Assembly (NCBI RefSeq): GCF_003955665.1
Contig: NZ_RXHU01000081.1
Coordinates: 1-33,842, forward strand
Direction: 5' to 3'
Source: Paenibacillus whitsoniae
Lineage (GTDB): Bacteria; Bacillota; Bacilli; Paenibacillales; NBRC-103111
Length of the DNA stretch: 33,842 nt
Shown here: positions 15,809 through 24,288 of the stretch, one piece after another
How positions within the stretch are numbered: the first letter of the stretch is position 1
Layout: each line of letters opens with the position of its first letter
Notes under the pieces: model-generated
What the model was told of the DNA's origin: nothing
Databases searched by the model: none
Seen by the model: the letters and a program-made list of their open reading frames with translations, nothing else
Program-made: the position numbers and the translations under genes

Positions 15809-16885
15809 TTGAAAAAACTTCTTACACTTGCCGTAGCAGGCGCATTGGTTGCAAGCGTTACCGCTTGCGGAAATAAATCGGAAACAACACCTTCGACTTC
15901 CCCGGCGGCTTCCGCGGGCGCAGCGGCAACTACCGCTCCTGCAGCAGGCGGCAAAAAACCGACGATCGGTGTAGCGATCTATAAATTTGACGATACGTTC
16001 ATGTCCGGCGTGCGTGCGGCGATTGCGGATGCGGCGAAAGACAAAGCGACGGTTGACATCGTAGACAGCCAAAACTCCCAACCAACACAAAACGATAAAG
16101 TCGACCTGTTCATCACGAAAAAAGTGAACGCACTGGCGATCAATGCGGTTGACCGTACAGCGGCAGGCGTCATCATCGACAAAGCGAAAACAGCGAACAT
16201 CCCGGTTGTCTTCTTGAACCGCGAGCCTTTGGCCGACGATATGAAGAAATGGGATAAAGTCTACTACGTAGGTGCGAAAGCGGAGCAATCCGGTACGATG
16301 GAAGGCCAACTGCTGGTTGACTACTTCAAAGCGCATCCGGAAGCGGACAAAAACAAAGACGGCAAAATCCAATACGTCATGCTCAAAGGCGAGCCTGGTC
16401 ACCAAGACGCCGAGCTGCGTACCAAATTCTCCATCCAAGCGATCACTGACGCAGGTCTGGGTGTAGAAAAAGTTGCTGAAGATACAGCTATGTGGGATCG
16501 CGTAAAAGGCCAAGAGAAAATGGCGGCATTCCTGGCTTCCTCCGAAAGCAAAATCGAAGCGGTTCTCGCGAACAATGACGACATGGCGCTTGGCGCGATC
16601 GAAGCTTTGAAAGCGAAAGGCTACTTCAAAGACAATAAATTCATGCCGGTTGTCGGCGTAGACGCAACAGCTCCAGCGCTGCAAGCACTCAGCGACGGCA
16701 CGCTGCTCGGAACGGTATTGAACGATGCGAAAAACCAAGGCGCAGCGACAACTGCGGTAGCAACGGCTCTTGCAAACGGTCAAGTGCCTAGCAAAGAAAC
16801 AACTGGCTACGATGTGACTGACGGGAAATACGTCTGGATTTCCTACAAAAAAATTACGAAAGCCAACATGAACGAAGCGAAGTAA
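15809..16885 (+). CDS. mglB: Galactose/methyl-galactoside ABC transporter substrate-binding lipoprotein
   Basis: A 358-residue lipoprotein that captures galactose/glucose for the MglBAC importer. The signal peptide ends in VTAC, with a low-complexity Ser/Ala/Thr linker after it. The body follows enterobacterial MglB closely: IGVAIYKFDDTFM, DSQNSQ, ALAINAVDR, VVFLNREP, YYVG, LKGEPGHQDAE, DTAMWD, LANNDDMALGAIEALKA and GTVLNDA. The EF-hand-like calcium loop of MglB is kept as DKNKDGKIQ. The start is TTG 15809, eight bases after GGGAGGG; MKKLL begins there. Lysine codons are nearly all AAA and the gene is less GC-rich than its neighbours, as expected for a very highly expressed gene. An attenuator follows before mglA. 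Confidence 0.93.
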   Translation: MKKLLTLAVAGALVASVTACGNKSETTPSTSPAASAGAAATTAPAAGGKKPTIGVAIYKFDDTFMSGVRAAIADAAKDKATVDIVDSQNSQPTQNDKVDLFITKKVNALAINAVDRTAAGVIIDKAKTANIPVVFLNREPLADDMKKWDKVYYVGAKAEQSGTMEGQLLVDYFKAHPEADKNKDGKIQYVMLKGEPGHQDAELRTKFSIQAITDAGLGVEKVAEDTAMWDRVKGQEKMAAFLASSESKIEAVLANNDDMALGAIEALKAKGYFKDNKFMPVVGVDATAPALQALSDGTLLGTVLNDAKNQGAATTAVATALANGQVPSKETTGYDVTDGKYVWISYKKITKANMNEAK

Positions 16886-16905
16886 GAGAAAGCGGGCAGG
16901 CAAGA

Positions 16906-16948
16906 GAGGCGATGTGTGCGTAACGCTCGCGCTTTTGCCTCCTTTTTT
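16906..16948 (+). terminator. Attenuator/partial terminator between mglB and mglA
   Basis: GAGGC pairs with GCCTC, with a possible inner GCG...CGC helix, and six T residues follow. It sits between genes of one operon, so it probably lowers mglA and mglC expression relative to mglB. Confidence 0.6.
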
Positions 16949-16994
16949 AAAAATATGGCTTCGTGGGGAATCGTGAGCTGTAGGGGGAGTTACC

Positions 16995-18509
16995 ATGACT
17001 GTACATGAGTATTTACTGGAAATGAATGAAATCTCCAAAGAATTCCCCGGCGTCAAAGCGCTGGATAACGTCACCCTCAAAGTACGGCCAGGCAGCGTGC
17101 ATGCGCTGATGGGCGAGAACGGCGCAGGGAAATCGACGCTGATGAAGTGCTTGTTCGGGATCTATAAGCCGGATGGCGGCGAGATCAAGCTGAACGGGCA
17201 AACGGTAACGATTGGGAATTCAAACGATGCGCTAGCAAACGGCATTTCCATGATTCATCAAGAGCTGCACCCGGTTCCTCATCGCAATGTGATGGAGAAC
17301 ATTTGGCTGGGCCGGTTTCCGATGAAAGGCGTCGGGCCGCTGAAATTTGTTGATCATAAGAAAATGCGCCTGGACACGGAAGCGTTGTTCAAGCAGCTGC
17401 AAATGGACATCGATTCCGATAGCCTTGTGGGCGATCTGTCCGTATCCAAAGTACAATCCATTGAAATTGCTAAAGCCGTTTCCTTCAATTCGAAAGTTAT
17501 TGTTATGGATGAGCCAACGTCTTCCCTGACGGGCAATGAGGTTGAGCAGCTGTTCCGCATCATTCGCGATTTGCGAAGCCGCGGCGTTTCGATCATCTAT
17601 ATTTCACATAAAATGGAAGAGATTCTAGAGATTTCGGATGAAGTGACGATCATGCGTGACGGAAAGAAAATCGGTACATGGGCATCGGCGGAGCTGACAA
17701 CCGATATGATCATTTCCAAAATGGTGGGACGCGATCTGAAGGAGCGTTTCCCTGAGCGCACCAACGTGCCAGACGGCGTGCTGATGAAGGTGGAAGGTCT
17801 GACTTCGGTCGTGCCGAAGTCGTTTAAGAACGTTTCTTTTGAATTGAGAAAAGGTGAAATTCTCGGTGTTGGCGGACTTGTCGGCGCTCAGCGGACAGAG
17901 CTAGTCGAAGCGTTGTTCGGACTTCGCGGCGTATCCGCAGGCACCATATCGATTCACGGCAAGCCGGTGCGTATCAAGTCGTCACTCGATGCGATTAAGC
18001 ATAAAATTGCGCTGCTTACGGAAGAGCGCCGTGTAACGGGGATTTTCCCTGTGCTGAACATTCTGGAGAATACGGTGATCGCGAATCTGGATCGCTATAT
18101 GAAGTTCGGTTTCATCCAGGAAGCGAAACGGAAAAAAGAAGTGAAAGAAAGCATTGAGAAGCTGCGCACCAAAACGCCTCACATGTTCGAGCTGATCAAA
18201 AACCTGTCCGGCGGTAATCAGCAAAAGGTGCTGCTGGCGCGATGGCTGCTTACCGATCCGGATGTGCTGCTGCTCGACGAACCAACGCGGGGGATTGATG
18301 TCGGCGCCAAATTTGAGATTTACTCCATCATTGCCGACCTGGCGAAGCAGGGGAAAAGTATTATCATGATCTCTTCTGAAATGCCCGAGCTGCTTGGGAT
18401 GTCAGACCGAATCATGGTCATGTGCGAAGGGCGTCTCACCGGTATTGTCGATGGAAAACAAGCAACAGAAGAAGAGATTATGCGCCTTGCTGCACAGCAT
18501 ATGGCATAA
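16995..18509 (+). CDS. mglA: Galactose/methyl-galactoside ABC transporter ATP-binding protein
   Basis: A 504-residue tandem ATPase of the carbohydrate uptake type 2 (CUT2) class that powers sugar import. Domain 1 has Walker A GENGAGKST (40-48), a signature region LSVSKVQSIEIAKA and Walker B VIVMDEPTSSL. Domain 2 has a degenerate Walker A (GGLVGAQRTELV), signature LSGGNQQKVLLARW and Walker B VLLLDEPTRGID. The degenerate second P-loop is normal for this class. AGGGGGAG precedes the ATG. It lies between mglB and mglC, and mglC begins 18 bases after its stop. RbsA and XylG share this layout, so the mgl name rests mainly on the neighbouring MglB. Confidence 0.92.
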   Translation: MTVHEYLLEMNEISKEFPGVKALDNVTLKVRPGSVHALMGENGAGKSTLMKCLFGIYKPDGGEIKLNGQTVTIGNSNDALANGISMIHQELHPVPHRNVMENIWLGRFPMKGVGPLKFVDHKKMRLDTEALFKQLQMDIDSDSLVGDLSVSKVQSIEIAKAVSFNSKVIVMDEPTSSLTGNEVEQLFRIIRDLRSRGVSIIYISHKMEEILEISDEVTIMRDGKKIGTWASAELTTDMIISKMVGRDLKERFPERTNVPDGVLMKVEGLTSVVPKSFKNVSFELRKGEILGVGGLVGAQRTELVEALFGLRGVSAGTISIHGKPVRIKSSLDAIKHKIALLTEERRVTGIFPVLNILENTVIANLDRYMKFGFIQEAKRKKEVKESIEKLRTKTPHMFELIKNLSGGNQQKVLLARWLLTDPDVLLLDEPTRGIDVGAKFEIYSIIADLAKQGKSIIMISSEMPELLGMSDRIMVMCEGRLTGIVDGKQATEEEIMRLAAQHMA

Positions 18510-18527
18510 TGGAGGGGACTATCAACC

Positions 18528-19559
18528 ATGAGTACGAAAGCAGAAACAGTAAAATCCAATAACGTGAGCGGGTTCATTACCAAATACGCGATTTACATCG
18601 TGTTGGTGGTACTGGTCATCGGGATCGCCATTTATGATCCTCGCTTTTTGTCCGTCAGCATTCTGCGTGACATCTTGCTGCAGTCTTCAACGCGTGTCAT
18701 CATCGCGCTGGGCGCCGCGTTTATTTTGATCACGGGCGGTACGGACCTTTCGGCCGGACGGATTGTCGGTCTGACCGCGGTTATCTCGGCGTCTATGCTG
18801 CAAACGCAGGATTATGGCCGCAGATTTTTCCCGGACCTGCCTCATTTGCCGATGTTCATTCCGATTGTCATTGCCGTCGTGGTTGGTTTGTTAATCGGGT
18901 TAATTAACGGTCTGGTCGTGGCGAAGCTGAAGGTGCCGCCCTTCATCGCAACACTCGGTACCATGGTTGCTGTATACGGGGCCAACTCCTTGTACTTTGA
19001 TATGAAACCGAACCAATCCCAGCCGATCGGCGGTTTGCGTCCCGACTTCTCCAAGCTGGGGACAGGCGCTATCGGTTCCGGTGCGACCTATTCCATTCCT
19101 TATATCGTGATTTTCGCGTTGATTGTCGCGATTATCGTCTGGGTTGTATTCAATAAAACGAAGCTCGGGAAATACATGTATGCGATTGGCGGCAATATTC
19201 ACGCGGCGATCGTATCCGGGATTAACGTCAATAAATATTTGATTTACATTTATGCGATTGCAGGCGCGCTTTACGGTTTGGCAGGCGTATTGGAAGCCGC
19301 TAGAACAGGCGGTGCAACGAACAACTACGGGAATATGTATGAGCTTGATGCTATCGCGGCTTGCGTGGTCGGCGGTGTTTCGACATCCGGTGGGATCGGT
19401 ACCGTGCCCGGCGTACTGGCGGGGGTACTCATTTTCAGCGTTATCAACTACGGTTTGACGTTTATCGGCATCAGCCCTTACTGGCAGTTGATTATCAAAG
19501 GTGTAATCATCGTTGCCGCAGTTGCGTTCGATATGCGGAAATATATGAATTCCAAGTAA
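18528..19559 (+). CDS. mglC: Galactose/methyl-galactoside ABC transporter permease
   Basis: A 343-residue polytopic permease of the CUT2 branched-chain-type family (BPD_transp_2), forming the membrane channel with MglA. Long hydrophobic segments alternate through the sequence, and the family signature GGTDLSAGRIVGL is near residues 67-80. Other conserved parts are LINGLVVAKLKVPPFIATLGTM and the C-terminal GGVSTSGGIGTVPG. GGAGGGG lies upstream of the ATG. Length agrees with E. coli MglC (336). It is the last gene of the operon before a strong terminator. Confidence 0.92.
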   Translation: MSTKAETVKSNNVSGFITKYAIYIVLVVLVIGIAIYDPRFLSVSILRDILLQSSTRVIIALGAAFILITGGTDLSAGRIVGLTAVISASMLQTQDYGRRFFPDLPHLPMFIPIVIAVVVGLLIGLINGLVVAKLKVPPFIATLGTMVAVYGANSLYFDMKPNQSQPIGGLRPDFSKLGTGAIGSGATYSIPYIVIFALIVAIIVWVVFNKTKLGKYMYAIGGNIHAAIVSGINVNKYLIYIYAIAGALYGLAGVLEAARTGGATNNYGNMYELDAIAACVVGGVSTSGGIGTVPGVLAGVLIFSVINYGLTFIGISPYWQLIIKGVIIVAAVAFDMRKYMNSK

Positions 19560-19614
19560 GTGATTGCAGGAGCGAGCAGGCTGGGCTGCGGTTTCCGGCA
19601 AGGTAGAAGCGGGA

Positions 19615-19652
19615 CAAGAAAGGCTGTCGACAAGCTCGGCGGCTTTTTCTTG
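19615..19652 (+). terminator. Rho-independent terminator after mglC
   Basis: CAAGAAAGGC pairs with GCTTTTTCTTG, with an inner CGA/TCG pair of arms; a T-rich tract is part of the 3' arm. It ends the mgl operon 56 bases after the stop. Confidence 0.8.
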
Positions 19653-19717
19653 CGATGTGGATGTAATCGTTTTCTTTTTTGGTGAATGAGATGAAGAGAG
19701 AAAGGGGCACAAGGTAG

Positions 19718-21433
19718 ATGGAAAAAGGATTTTCACGCAATTGGGCCATTTCTTTGCGATTTAAATTGGCGGGTGCTTTTGTGTTTGTGGCGCTGCTTGT
19801 GGCCATGACGTCGGGTTTAGCGTACACGTACTTGCAAAAAGTGGATACCACCTATACAGAGCTTTTGCAGCGAGAGCGGAGCGCATCTCAGCAGGTTGCC
19901 GGCATTAAGGAGAAAAATTTGCTGCAGACGAGCTTATTATTCGGTTACGTGCTGGAACCGAACAAGGACAAGCAGCAGATGCTGATGGAAACGAATGCGG
20001 CGTTAACGGCTGCGATCGCGGAGATGGGGAAGGCGGCCGGGCAGGAGGAAGAGCAGACGGCCATCACCGCAATGATGGATGCAAATCAGACATTCGCCCG
20101 GCTCGTCCAGAAAGTCGTTGACTATGCAAGCAAAGGCGATACGGGGCTTGCGAAAGCGGAGGCGATGCAGTGGGCGATTCCGACGACGGAAACGTTGAAG
20201 GAAGCCGCGGGCCGGATTGAAGAAATTGCGGCTGCTGAACAGACGGTCTCTACAGCGCGCAATCATGAGATTGTAGCCGCAACCATGCGTACGCTCATTG
20301 GCGTAAGCGCGGCGGCGTTGGTGCTTGCTGCCGTGATCGGCTTACTGCTGGCGCGGGCGATCGTCGGACCGTTGAAACGGTTGGTACGCGCGGCGCAGGC
20401 GCTGGCAGACGGGGATTTGACGATTCCCGACGTACTGGTCAGCAGCCGTGACGAACTGCGTCAGCTTGCTGGCGCATTTAATGCGATGAAGGGCAATCTG
20501 CACAGCTTGATTCGCATGGCAGGCCTCAGCAGCGATCAGGTTGCTGCCGCTTCGGAGGAATTGAGCGCCAATGCCGGCGGCGTCAGCGAGATGTCCGAGC
20601 GTGTCACCGTGACGGTGCAGCTGATCTCCGCGGGGACGGGGGACCAGGTGCGCAGCGTGCAGGAAGGCGTGGCGATGATGGAGGAGATGGCAGCTGCGGT
20701 GGATCAGATCACGGCGGTTGCCTTATCGGCCAAGGAGGGAGCGGCCGGGGCGCAGCTGGAGGCCGGTGATGGCACGGCTTCTGTGGAGCGTGCCGTGGCT
20801 CAAATGCAGGCCATCCACCGCACCATGCAGGCGTTGTTTGTGTCTGTCGAACGGCTCGGCCTGCGCGTCGAGTCGATCTCCAGCGCGAATGCGATGATCG
20901 CCGCGATCTCCCGGCAGACGAACATGCTCGCGCTAAACGCCTCTATCGAGGCGGCACGGGCCGGCGCCGCCGGCAGAGGCTTCGCCGTCGTCGCCGACGA
21001 GGTGCGCAAGCTGTCGCTGCAGACGAGCGCGGCGGCGGGCGAGGTGGCGGAGCTTATTTCGCACATTCTGGGCGAAACGGAAGAAGTGCGGCTCGCCACG
21101 GAGGCGGGGAGCCGCGAAGTCGCCACGGGGCTGACCGTGGTCAGCGCCGCCGGCGCCACCTTCGCCCGCATCCGCGGGGCGATGGACGGGGTTGCGCAGC
21201 AGATCGCCGAGGTCTCGGCGAGCGCTGCGAGCATCGCCGCGCGCACCGGCGCGGCGGTTGGGGTGATCCGGGCGATCGACGACATCGCCGGGGAAACCGC
21301 CAACGGCGCGCAGCAGGTGGCGGCGAGCATGGAAGGCCAGCACGCGAGCATGGAGGAGATCGTCTCCGCCGCCGCGGTGCTGAACGCGATGGCCGCCGAG
21401 CTGCAGGAGCGGATTGGGCAGTTTCGGGTGTAG
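19718..21433 (+). CDS. Methyl-accepting chemotaxis protein
   Basis: A 571-residue chemoreceptor. Membrane helix 1 is about residues 16-38, a helical four-helix-bundle-like ligand domain follows (39-185), helix 2 is about 190-212, then HAMP (213-265) and a cytoplasmic coiled-coil signalling domain to the end. The conserved hairpin tip is at 399-434 (QTNMLALNASIEAARAG, then GRGFAVVADEVRKLS). One deviation: the Glu that normally follows ARAG in the tip is Ala417 (codon at 20966). The gene follows mglC by 158 bases after a terminator, so it has its own promoter; sensing the sugar bound by an adjacent binding protein is possible but unproven. The last third is very GC-rich and alanine-rich. AAGGGG or AAGGT before the ATG is a modest ribosome site. 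Confidence 0.9.
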   Translation: MEKGFSRNWAISLRFKLAGAFVFVALLVAMTSGLAYTYLQKVDTTYTELLQRERSASQQVAGIKEKNLLQTSLLFGYVLEPNKDKQQMLMETNAALTAAIAEMGKAAGQEEEQTAITAMMDANQTFARLVQKVVDYASKGDTGLAKAEAMQWAIPTTETLKEAAGRIEEIAAAEQTVSTARNHEIVAATMRTLIGVSAAALVLAAVIGLLLARAIVGPLKRLVRAAQALADGDLTIPDVLVSSRDELRQLAGAFNAMKGNLHSLIRMAGLSSDQVAAASEELSANAGGVSEMSERVTVTVQLISAGTGDQVRSVQEGVAMMEEMAAAVDQITAVALSAKEGAAGAQLEAGDGTASVERAVAQMQAIHRTMQALFVSVERLGLRVESISSANAMIAAISRQTNMLALNASIEAARAGAAGRGFAVVADEVRKLSLQTSAAAGEVAELISHILGETEEVRLATEAGSREVATGLTVVSAAGATFARIRGAMDGVAQQIAEVSASAASIAARTGAAVGVIRAIDDIAGETANGAQQVAASMEGQHASMEEIVSAAAVLNAMAAELQERIGQFRV

Positions 21434-21566
21434 GAGAGCGTTGCGTGGGGCGAGAATGAGTATGATGCGAAAGGGCGTGGAGGGTGTAGGAGTAGATAGC
21501 GGTTATGGGTGTAAGTGTGGAGGCTACTGCTTGCTTGCGGAATCACTAGTTCCATGTGGGCGCTAT

Positions 21567-21620
21567 TGCCCTCATCGATAACCGCCCCTCACGGGGTCCT
21601 CTTATCGACTCATCAGGGCA
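21567..21620. other. Long imperfect hairpin downstream of the chemoreceptor gene
   Basis: Three nested arms pair: TGCCCT with AGGGCA, CGATAA with TTATCG, and CCCC with GGGG, with short asymmetric internal loops. There is no T-run, so it is not a standard terminator; it may be an RNA 3' end structure. The preceding 130 bases hold nothing recognisable. Confidence 0.5.
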
Positions 21621-21626
21621 GTGTTA

Positions 21627-21819
21627 CTGTATTTCATACATCAAAAAGAGGATAAGAGAGCAAATTTTGAGGAAGAACCTGCATTTCCTACATCAAAAAA
21701 TGGCCCATCCCCGCTAAAAAGTGGGAAATGGGCGGGAATGCTGATCATTTCCTGTAGTTTCTGCAGGTTGTTGCCCTCGAATGGGCGCTTTTTTGGGAAT
21801 TTGTTGTAGTTTTTGCAGG
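21627..21819 (+). repeat. Intergenic palindrome array, sub-family 2, copy A
   Basis: Four short palindromes of the CCTGYA-N5-TRCAGG type start at 21627, 21678, 21751 and 21804, so spacings are about 52, 73 and 52 bp. The best is CCTGTAGTTTCTGCAGG (21751-21767). The 58-base spacer in the middle folds on its own: GCCCAT/ATGGGC and CCCGC/GTGGG around TAAAAA. The last spacer carries GCCC...GGGC and ends GGGAATTTG. Same spacing as the array at 26686-26880. Confidence 0.85.
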
Positions 21820-21845
21820 ATGGGGATTGGGCGATGTTATACAAC

Positions 21846-21896
21846 AAGCGAAAAACCACCGTCATTAGGCCGCAGACCCTGATCGGTGGTTTTCGC
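21846..21896 (-). terminator. Terminator of the D-amino-acid cluster (after ridA)
   Basis: GCGAAAACCACCG pairs with CGGTGGTTTTCGC (one extra A on one side), a 13 bp stem whose minus-strand 3' arm contains a run of T. It lies 69 bases after the ridA stop codon. Confidence 0.75.
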
Positions 21897-21965
21897 TTTA
21901 CTAAGCGCTGTTGGTGTCCACAGCTTCGTTGGTTTGAAAGACCGTCGGTGTTGGTTACTTTTCCG

Positions 21966-22430
21966 CTACTCTCGAATCTCTACGATCAGCTCGATTTCCA
22001 CCGGCGTGTGGAAGGGCAGGTCGCTCGTGCCGATGGCGGAGCGGGCATGTTTGCCGCTTTCACCGAAGACGGAAACGAGCAAGTCGGACGCGCCGTTCAT
22101 GACATACGGCTGGTCGCCGAAGCCCGGTGTACTGTTGACGAAGCCGAGCAGCTTGACGATTTTGACGACTCGGTCGAGGTCGCCGAGGTAGCCTTTCATC
22201 ACAGCGAGGCAGTTGATGATCGTCTGGCGCGCCGCGGCTTGCCCTTGCTCAATCGTCACTTCGCGGCCCAACTTGCCTTCGTACATCAGCTCGCCGTTAA
22301 TGCGGCAGTCTTGGCCGGACAAATAGAGCAGGTTACCGGTCTGATTGCACGGAATATAGGTGAAGCGCGGTTCAGGCGACGGGGGAAGGGTGATACCGAG
22401 TTCTTGCAGACGTTGTTCGATTTTAGACAC
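21966..22430 (-). CDS. RidA family protein (enamine/imine deaminase-like)
   Basis: A 154-residue cytoplasmic protein of the YjgF/YER057c/UK114 (RidA) family. The C-terminal signature is present: GKHARSAIGTSDLP then PVEIELIVEI, with Arg130 at the position of the catalytic arginine used in imine hydrolysis, and LYLSGQ in the N-terminal half. The open frame runs to 22532, but GTG 22430 is chosen since GGAGGTC lies about eight bases before it and the family N terminus (SKIEQRLQELGI) begins there. The family hydrolyses 2-aminoacrylate and related enamines released by PLP enzymes; a PLP enzyme of this kind is encoded in the same cluster. This member belongs to the longer sub-group, not the 125-residue archetype, so exact activity is uncertain. 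Confidence 0.85.
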   Translation of the reverse strand: MSKIEQRLQELGITLPPSPEPRFTYIPCNQTGNLLYLSGQDCRINGELMYEGKLGREVTIEQGQAAARQTIINCLAVMKGYLGDLDRVVKIVKLLGFVNSTPGFGDQPYVMNGASDLLVSVFGESGKHARSAIGTSDLPFHTPVEIELIVEIRE

Positions 22431-22584
22431 GAAAATGACCTCCAAATAGTTAATGATGTTAAAAGAATGAATAGCCTGGCCCTGAGTCGATGGGATAACG
22501 GGCAAAAGCGGGATTGGACTGCTGCCATGCACCAGCGTGTGCAGCTAGTGCTGCTGCCACTGCTTTCTACACCATGCCGCAGAA

Positions 22585-22672
22585 GCGGCATGCATGGGGG
22601 TTGCGCCCGTTGAGAAGGTGCCGCGGCATGCATGGGAATTGCGCTCGTATAGACAGTGCCGCGGCGGCATGT
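22585..22672. repeat. 38 bp tandem repeat between the deacylase and ridA genes
   Basis: GCGGCATGCATGGG, two variable bases, TTGCGC and a variable tail ending AGTGCC/AGGTGCC occur at 22585 and 22623, with a partial third copy beginning about 22661. Just before the first copy ATGCCGC and GCGGCAT form an inverted repeat (22574-22591). Confidence 0.75.
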
Positions 22673-22680
22673 GAGTACGC

Positions 22681-24288
22681 CTAGTGATGGTGACAGCAAT
22701 GCTGCGCCCGAATGAGCGAACCTTCGCGTGCGTGCGTGTGCGTACCATTTTCCAGCGTCAATGCTCCGTTTACAACGACGTGCGAGATGCCGCTCGGATA
22801 TTGGCGTGGATTTTCAAATGTAGCGTGATCCTGAATCGTATTGGGATCAAAAACCGCGATGTCGGCGATGTACCCCGGCACCAGCAGCCCCCGTTTGCCG
22901 AGCTTGAAGCGCTGCACAGGGAAGGAGCTGACTTTGCGGACGGCTTGCTCCAGTGTCAAAATTCGCTGCTCCCGCACATACGTCGCAAACACGCGCGGGA
23001 ACGTGCCATACAAGCGCGGATGCGGCTTGCCGGTATCGCATGTCAGGCTGTCGGACGCGATCAGCGACTTGTCGTAGGCGACAACCTGATTCACATCGTT
23101 ATGCGACATATGAAAATAGACGATGGAGATGCGGCCCTCCTCCTCCAGCAGCAGATCCATCATACAGTCTGCCGGATGCTGACCGCGCAGTTCACTGATC
23201 TCGGCAAGGTGCATGCCTTCGAGGTGGCGGTTCGCCTCCGTGTGCGTCGCCGAGACGATTACGCTTTGCCAACCGGTGGAGCATACGAGGTTGTCCCACT
23301 CCTTTTGTTCTTCGCCGAGCTCCTTGCGGATGCGAGCCCGCAAAGCCGGATCGCGCATGACCTCCAGCGCAGCGGCGATGCCGCCTTCCAGCACCCACGG
23401 GGGAAGGATGGTTGTCAGCGTCGTGGAACCTGCGTTGTAGGGATAGACGTCGCAGGTGACATCCATGCCTTTGGCGCGTGCGTCCTCAATGAGGCTCAGC
23501 GCATCCTCGATCTGCCCCCAGTTGCGTTTGCCGGCCGCTTTGAGGTGGGAGATGTGGAGGGAGACGCCGGCTTGCTCGGCGATCCAGATGACTTCTGCCA
23601 CCGAAGGCAAAAGGTTGTTGCCCTCTCCGCGAATATGCGTGGAGAGGAGGCCATGGTAAGGAGGAAGCACCGAGCACAGCTCGGCAATTTCCTCTTTTGT
23701 GGTGTAGCTGCCGGGCGCGTAGAGCAGCCCGATGGAGAGTCCGATCGCGCCGGCCTTCATGCCTTCGGCGAGCAGCTCTTTCATGCGGGCGAGCTCGGCC
23801 GGTGTCGCAGCCCGGTTCGCGAAGCCCATCACGGCGATGCGCAGCGCGCCGTGAGCGACGTACGTGGCCATATGCTCGGACGGGCGGGAAGCGGAGAGCG
23901 CTTCCATATAGTCCCCGACCGATTCCCACGGCCACGGCCAGCTCGTGCGGCCGAGTACCGGCTGCACGTAGCTTTGCAGCAGTTCGGCTTGCGCCGGCAC
24001 GAACGGGGCAGGGGCGAGGCCGCAGTTGCCGACGACCTCGGCGGTGACGCCTTGGCGCATTTTGATTTCGCTATGCGGATGGTCAAAAATCATCAGATCG
24101 GAGTGGCAGTGCCCGTCGATAAAGCCCGGCGCGATCACTTGGCGCTGCACGTCGATGGTCTTCGCCGCTTCGTCGTGCAGATGACCGACAGCGACGATTT
24201 GGTTATTTTTAATGCCGACGTCGCCAGCGAACCAAGGATTCCCGGTGCCGTCGACGATGCGGCCGTTTTTGAGCAGCAGATCCAACAT
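22681..24288 (-). CDS. N-acyl-D-amino-acid deacylase (D-aminoacylase)
   Basis: A 535-residue zinc-dependent amidohydrolase that removes the acyl group from N-acyl-D-amino acids. Evidence: the metal motif His60-Cys-His62 in FIDGHCHSD, the family-specific zinc ligand Cys89 in VGNCGLAPAP, later ligands in STHIRGEG and LHISHLKAAGK, and the catalytic Asp in IASDSLTCD followed by KPHPRLYGTFPRVF, all in D-aminoacylase order and spacing. The small beta domain at both ends (LLLKNGRIVDGTGNPWFAGDV) is complete. Length is slightly above the usual 480-500. It ends in an unusual His/Cys-rich tail (CCHHH). AGGAGGGTG precedes the ATG. It is co-directional with the PLP enzyme upstream and ridA downstream. Confidence 0.92.
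   Translation of the reverse strand: MLDLLLKNGRIVDGTGNPWFAGDVGIKNNQIVAVGHLHDEAAKTIDVQRQVIAPGFIDGHCHSDLMIFDHPHSEIKMRQGVTAEVVGNCGLAPAPFVPAQAELLQSYVQPVLGRTSWPWPWESVGDYMEALSASRPSEHMATYVAHGALRIAVMGFANRAATPAELARMKELLAEGMKAGAIGLSIGLLYAPGSYTTKEEIAELCSVLPPYHGLLSTHIRGEGNNLLPSVAEVIWIAEQAGVSLHISHLKAAGKRNWGQIEDALSLIEDARAKGMDVTCDVYPYNAGSTTLTTILPPWVLEGGIAAALEVMRDPALRARIRKELGEEQKEWDNLVCSTGWQSVIVSATHTEANRHLEGMHLAEISELRGQHPADCMMDLLLEEEGRISIVYFHMSHNDVNQVVAYDKSLIASDSLTCDTGKPHPRLYGTFPRVFATYVREQRILTLEQAVRKVSSFPVQRFKLGKRGLLVPGYIADIAVFDPNTIQDHATFENPRQYPSGISHVVVNGALTLENGTHTHAREGSLIRAQHCCHHH

Noticed and set aside
15791..17080. 429-codon open frame antisense to mglB
   Set aside because: Phe/Arg/Val-rich shadow caused by codon bias of mglB.
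21600..21620. Hammerhead-like core (CTGATGAG on the minus strand)
   Set aside because: The required GAAA segment and the stem order around the core are absent.
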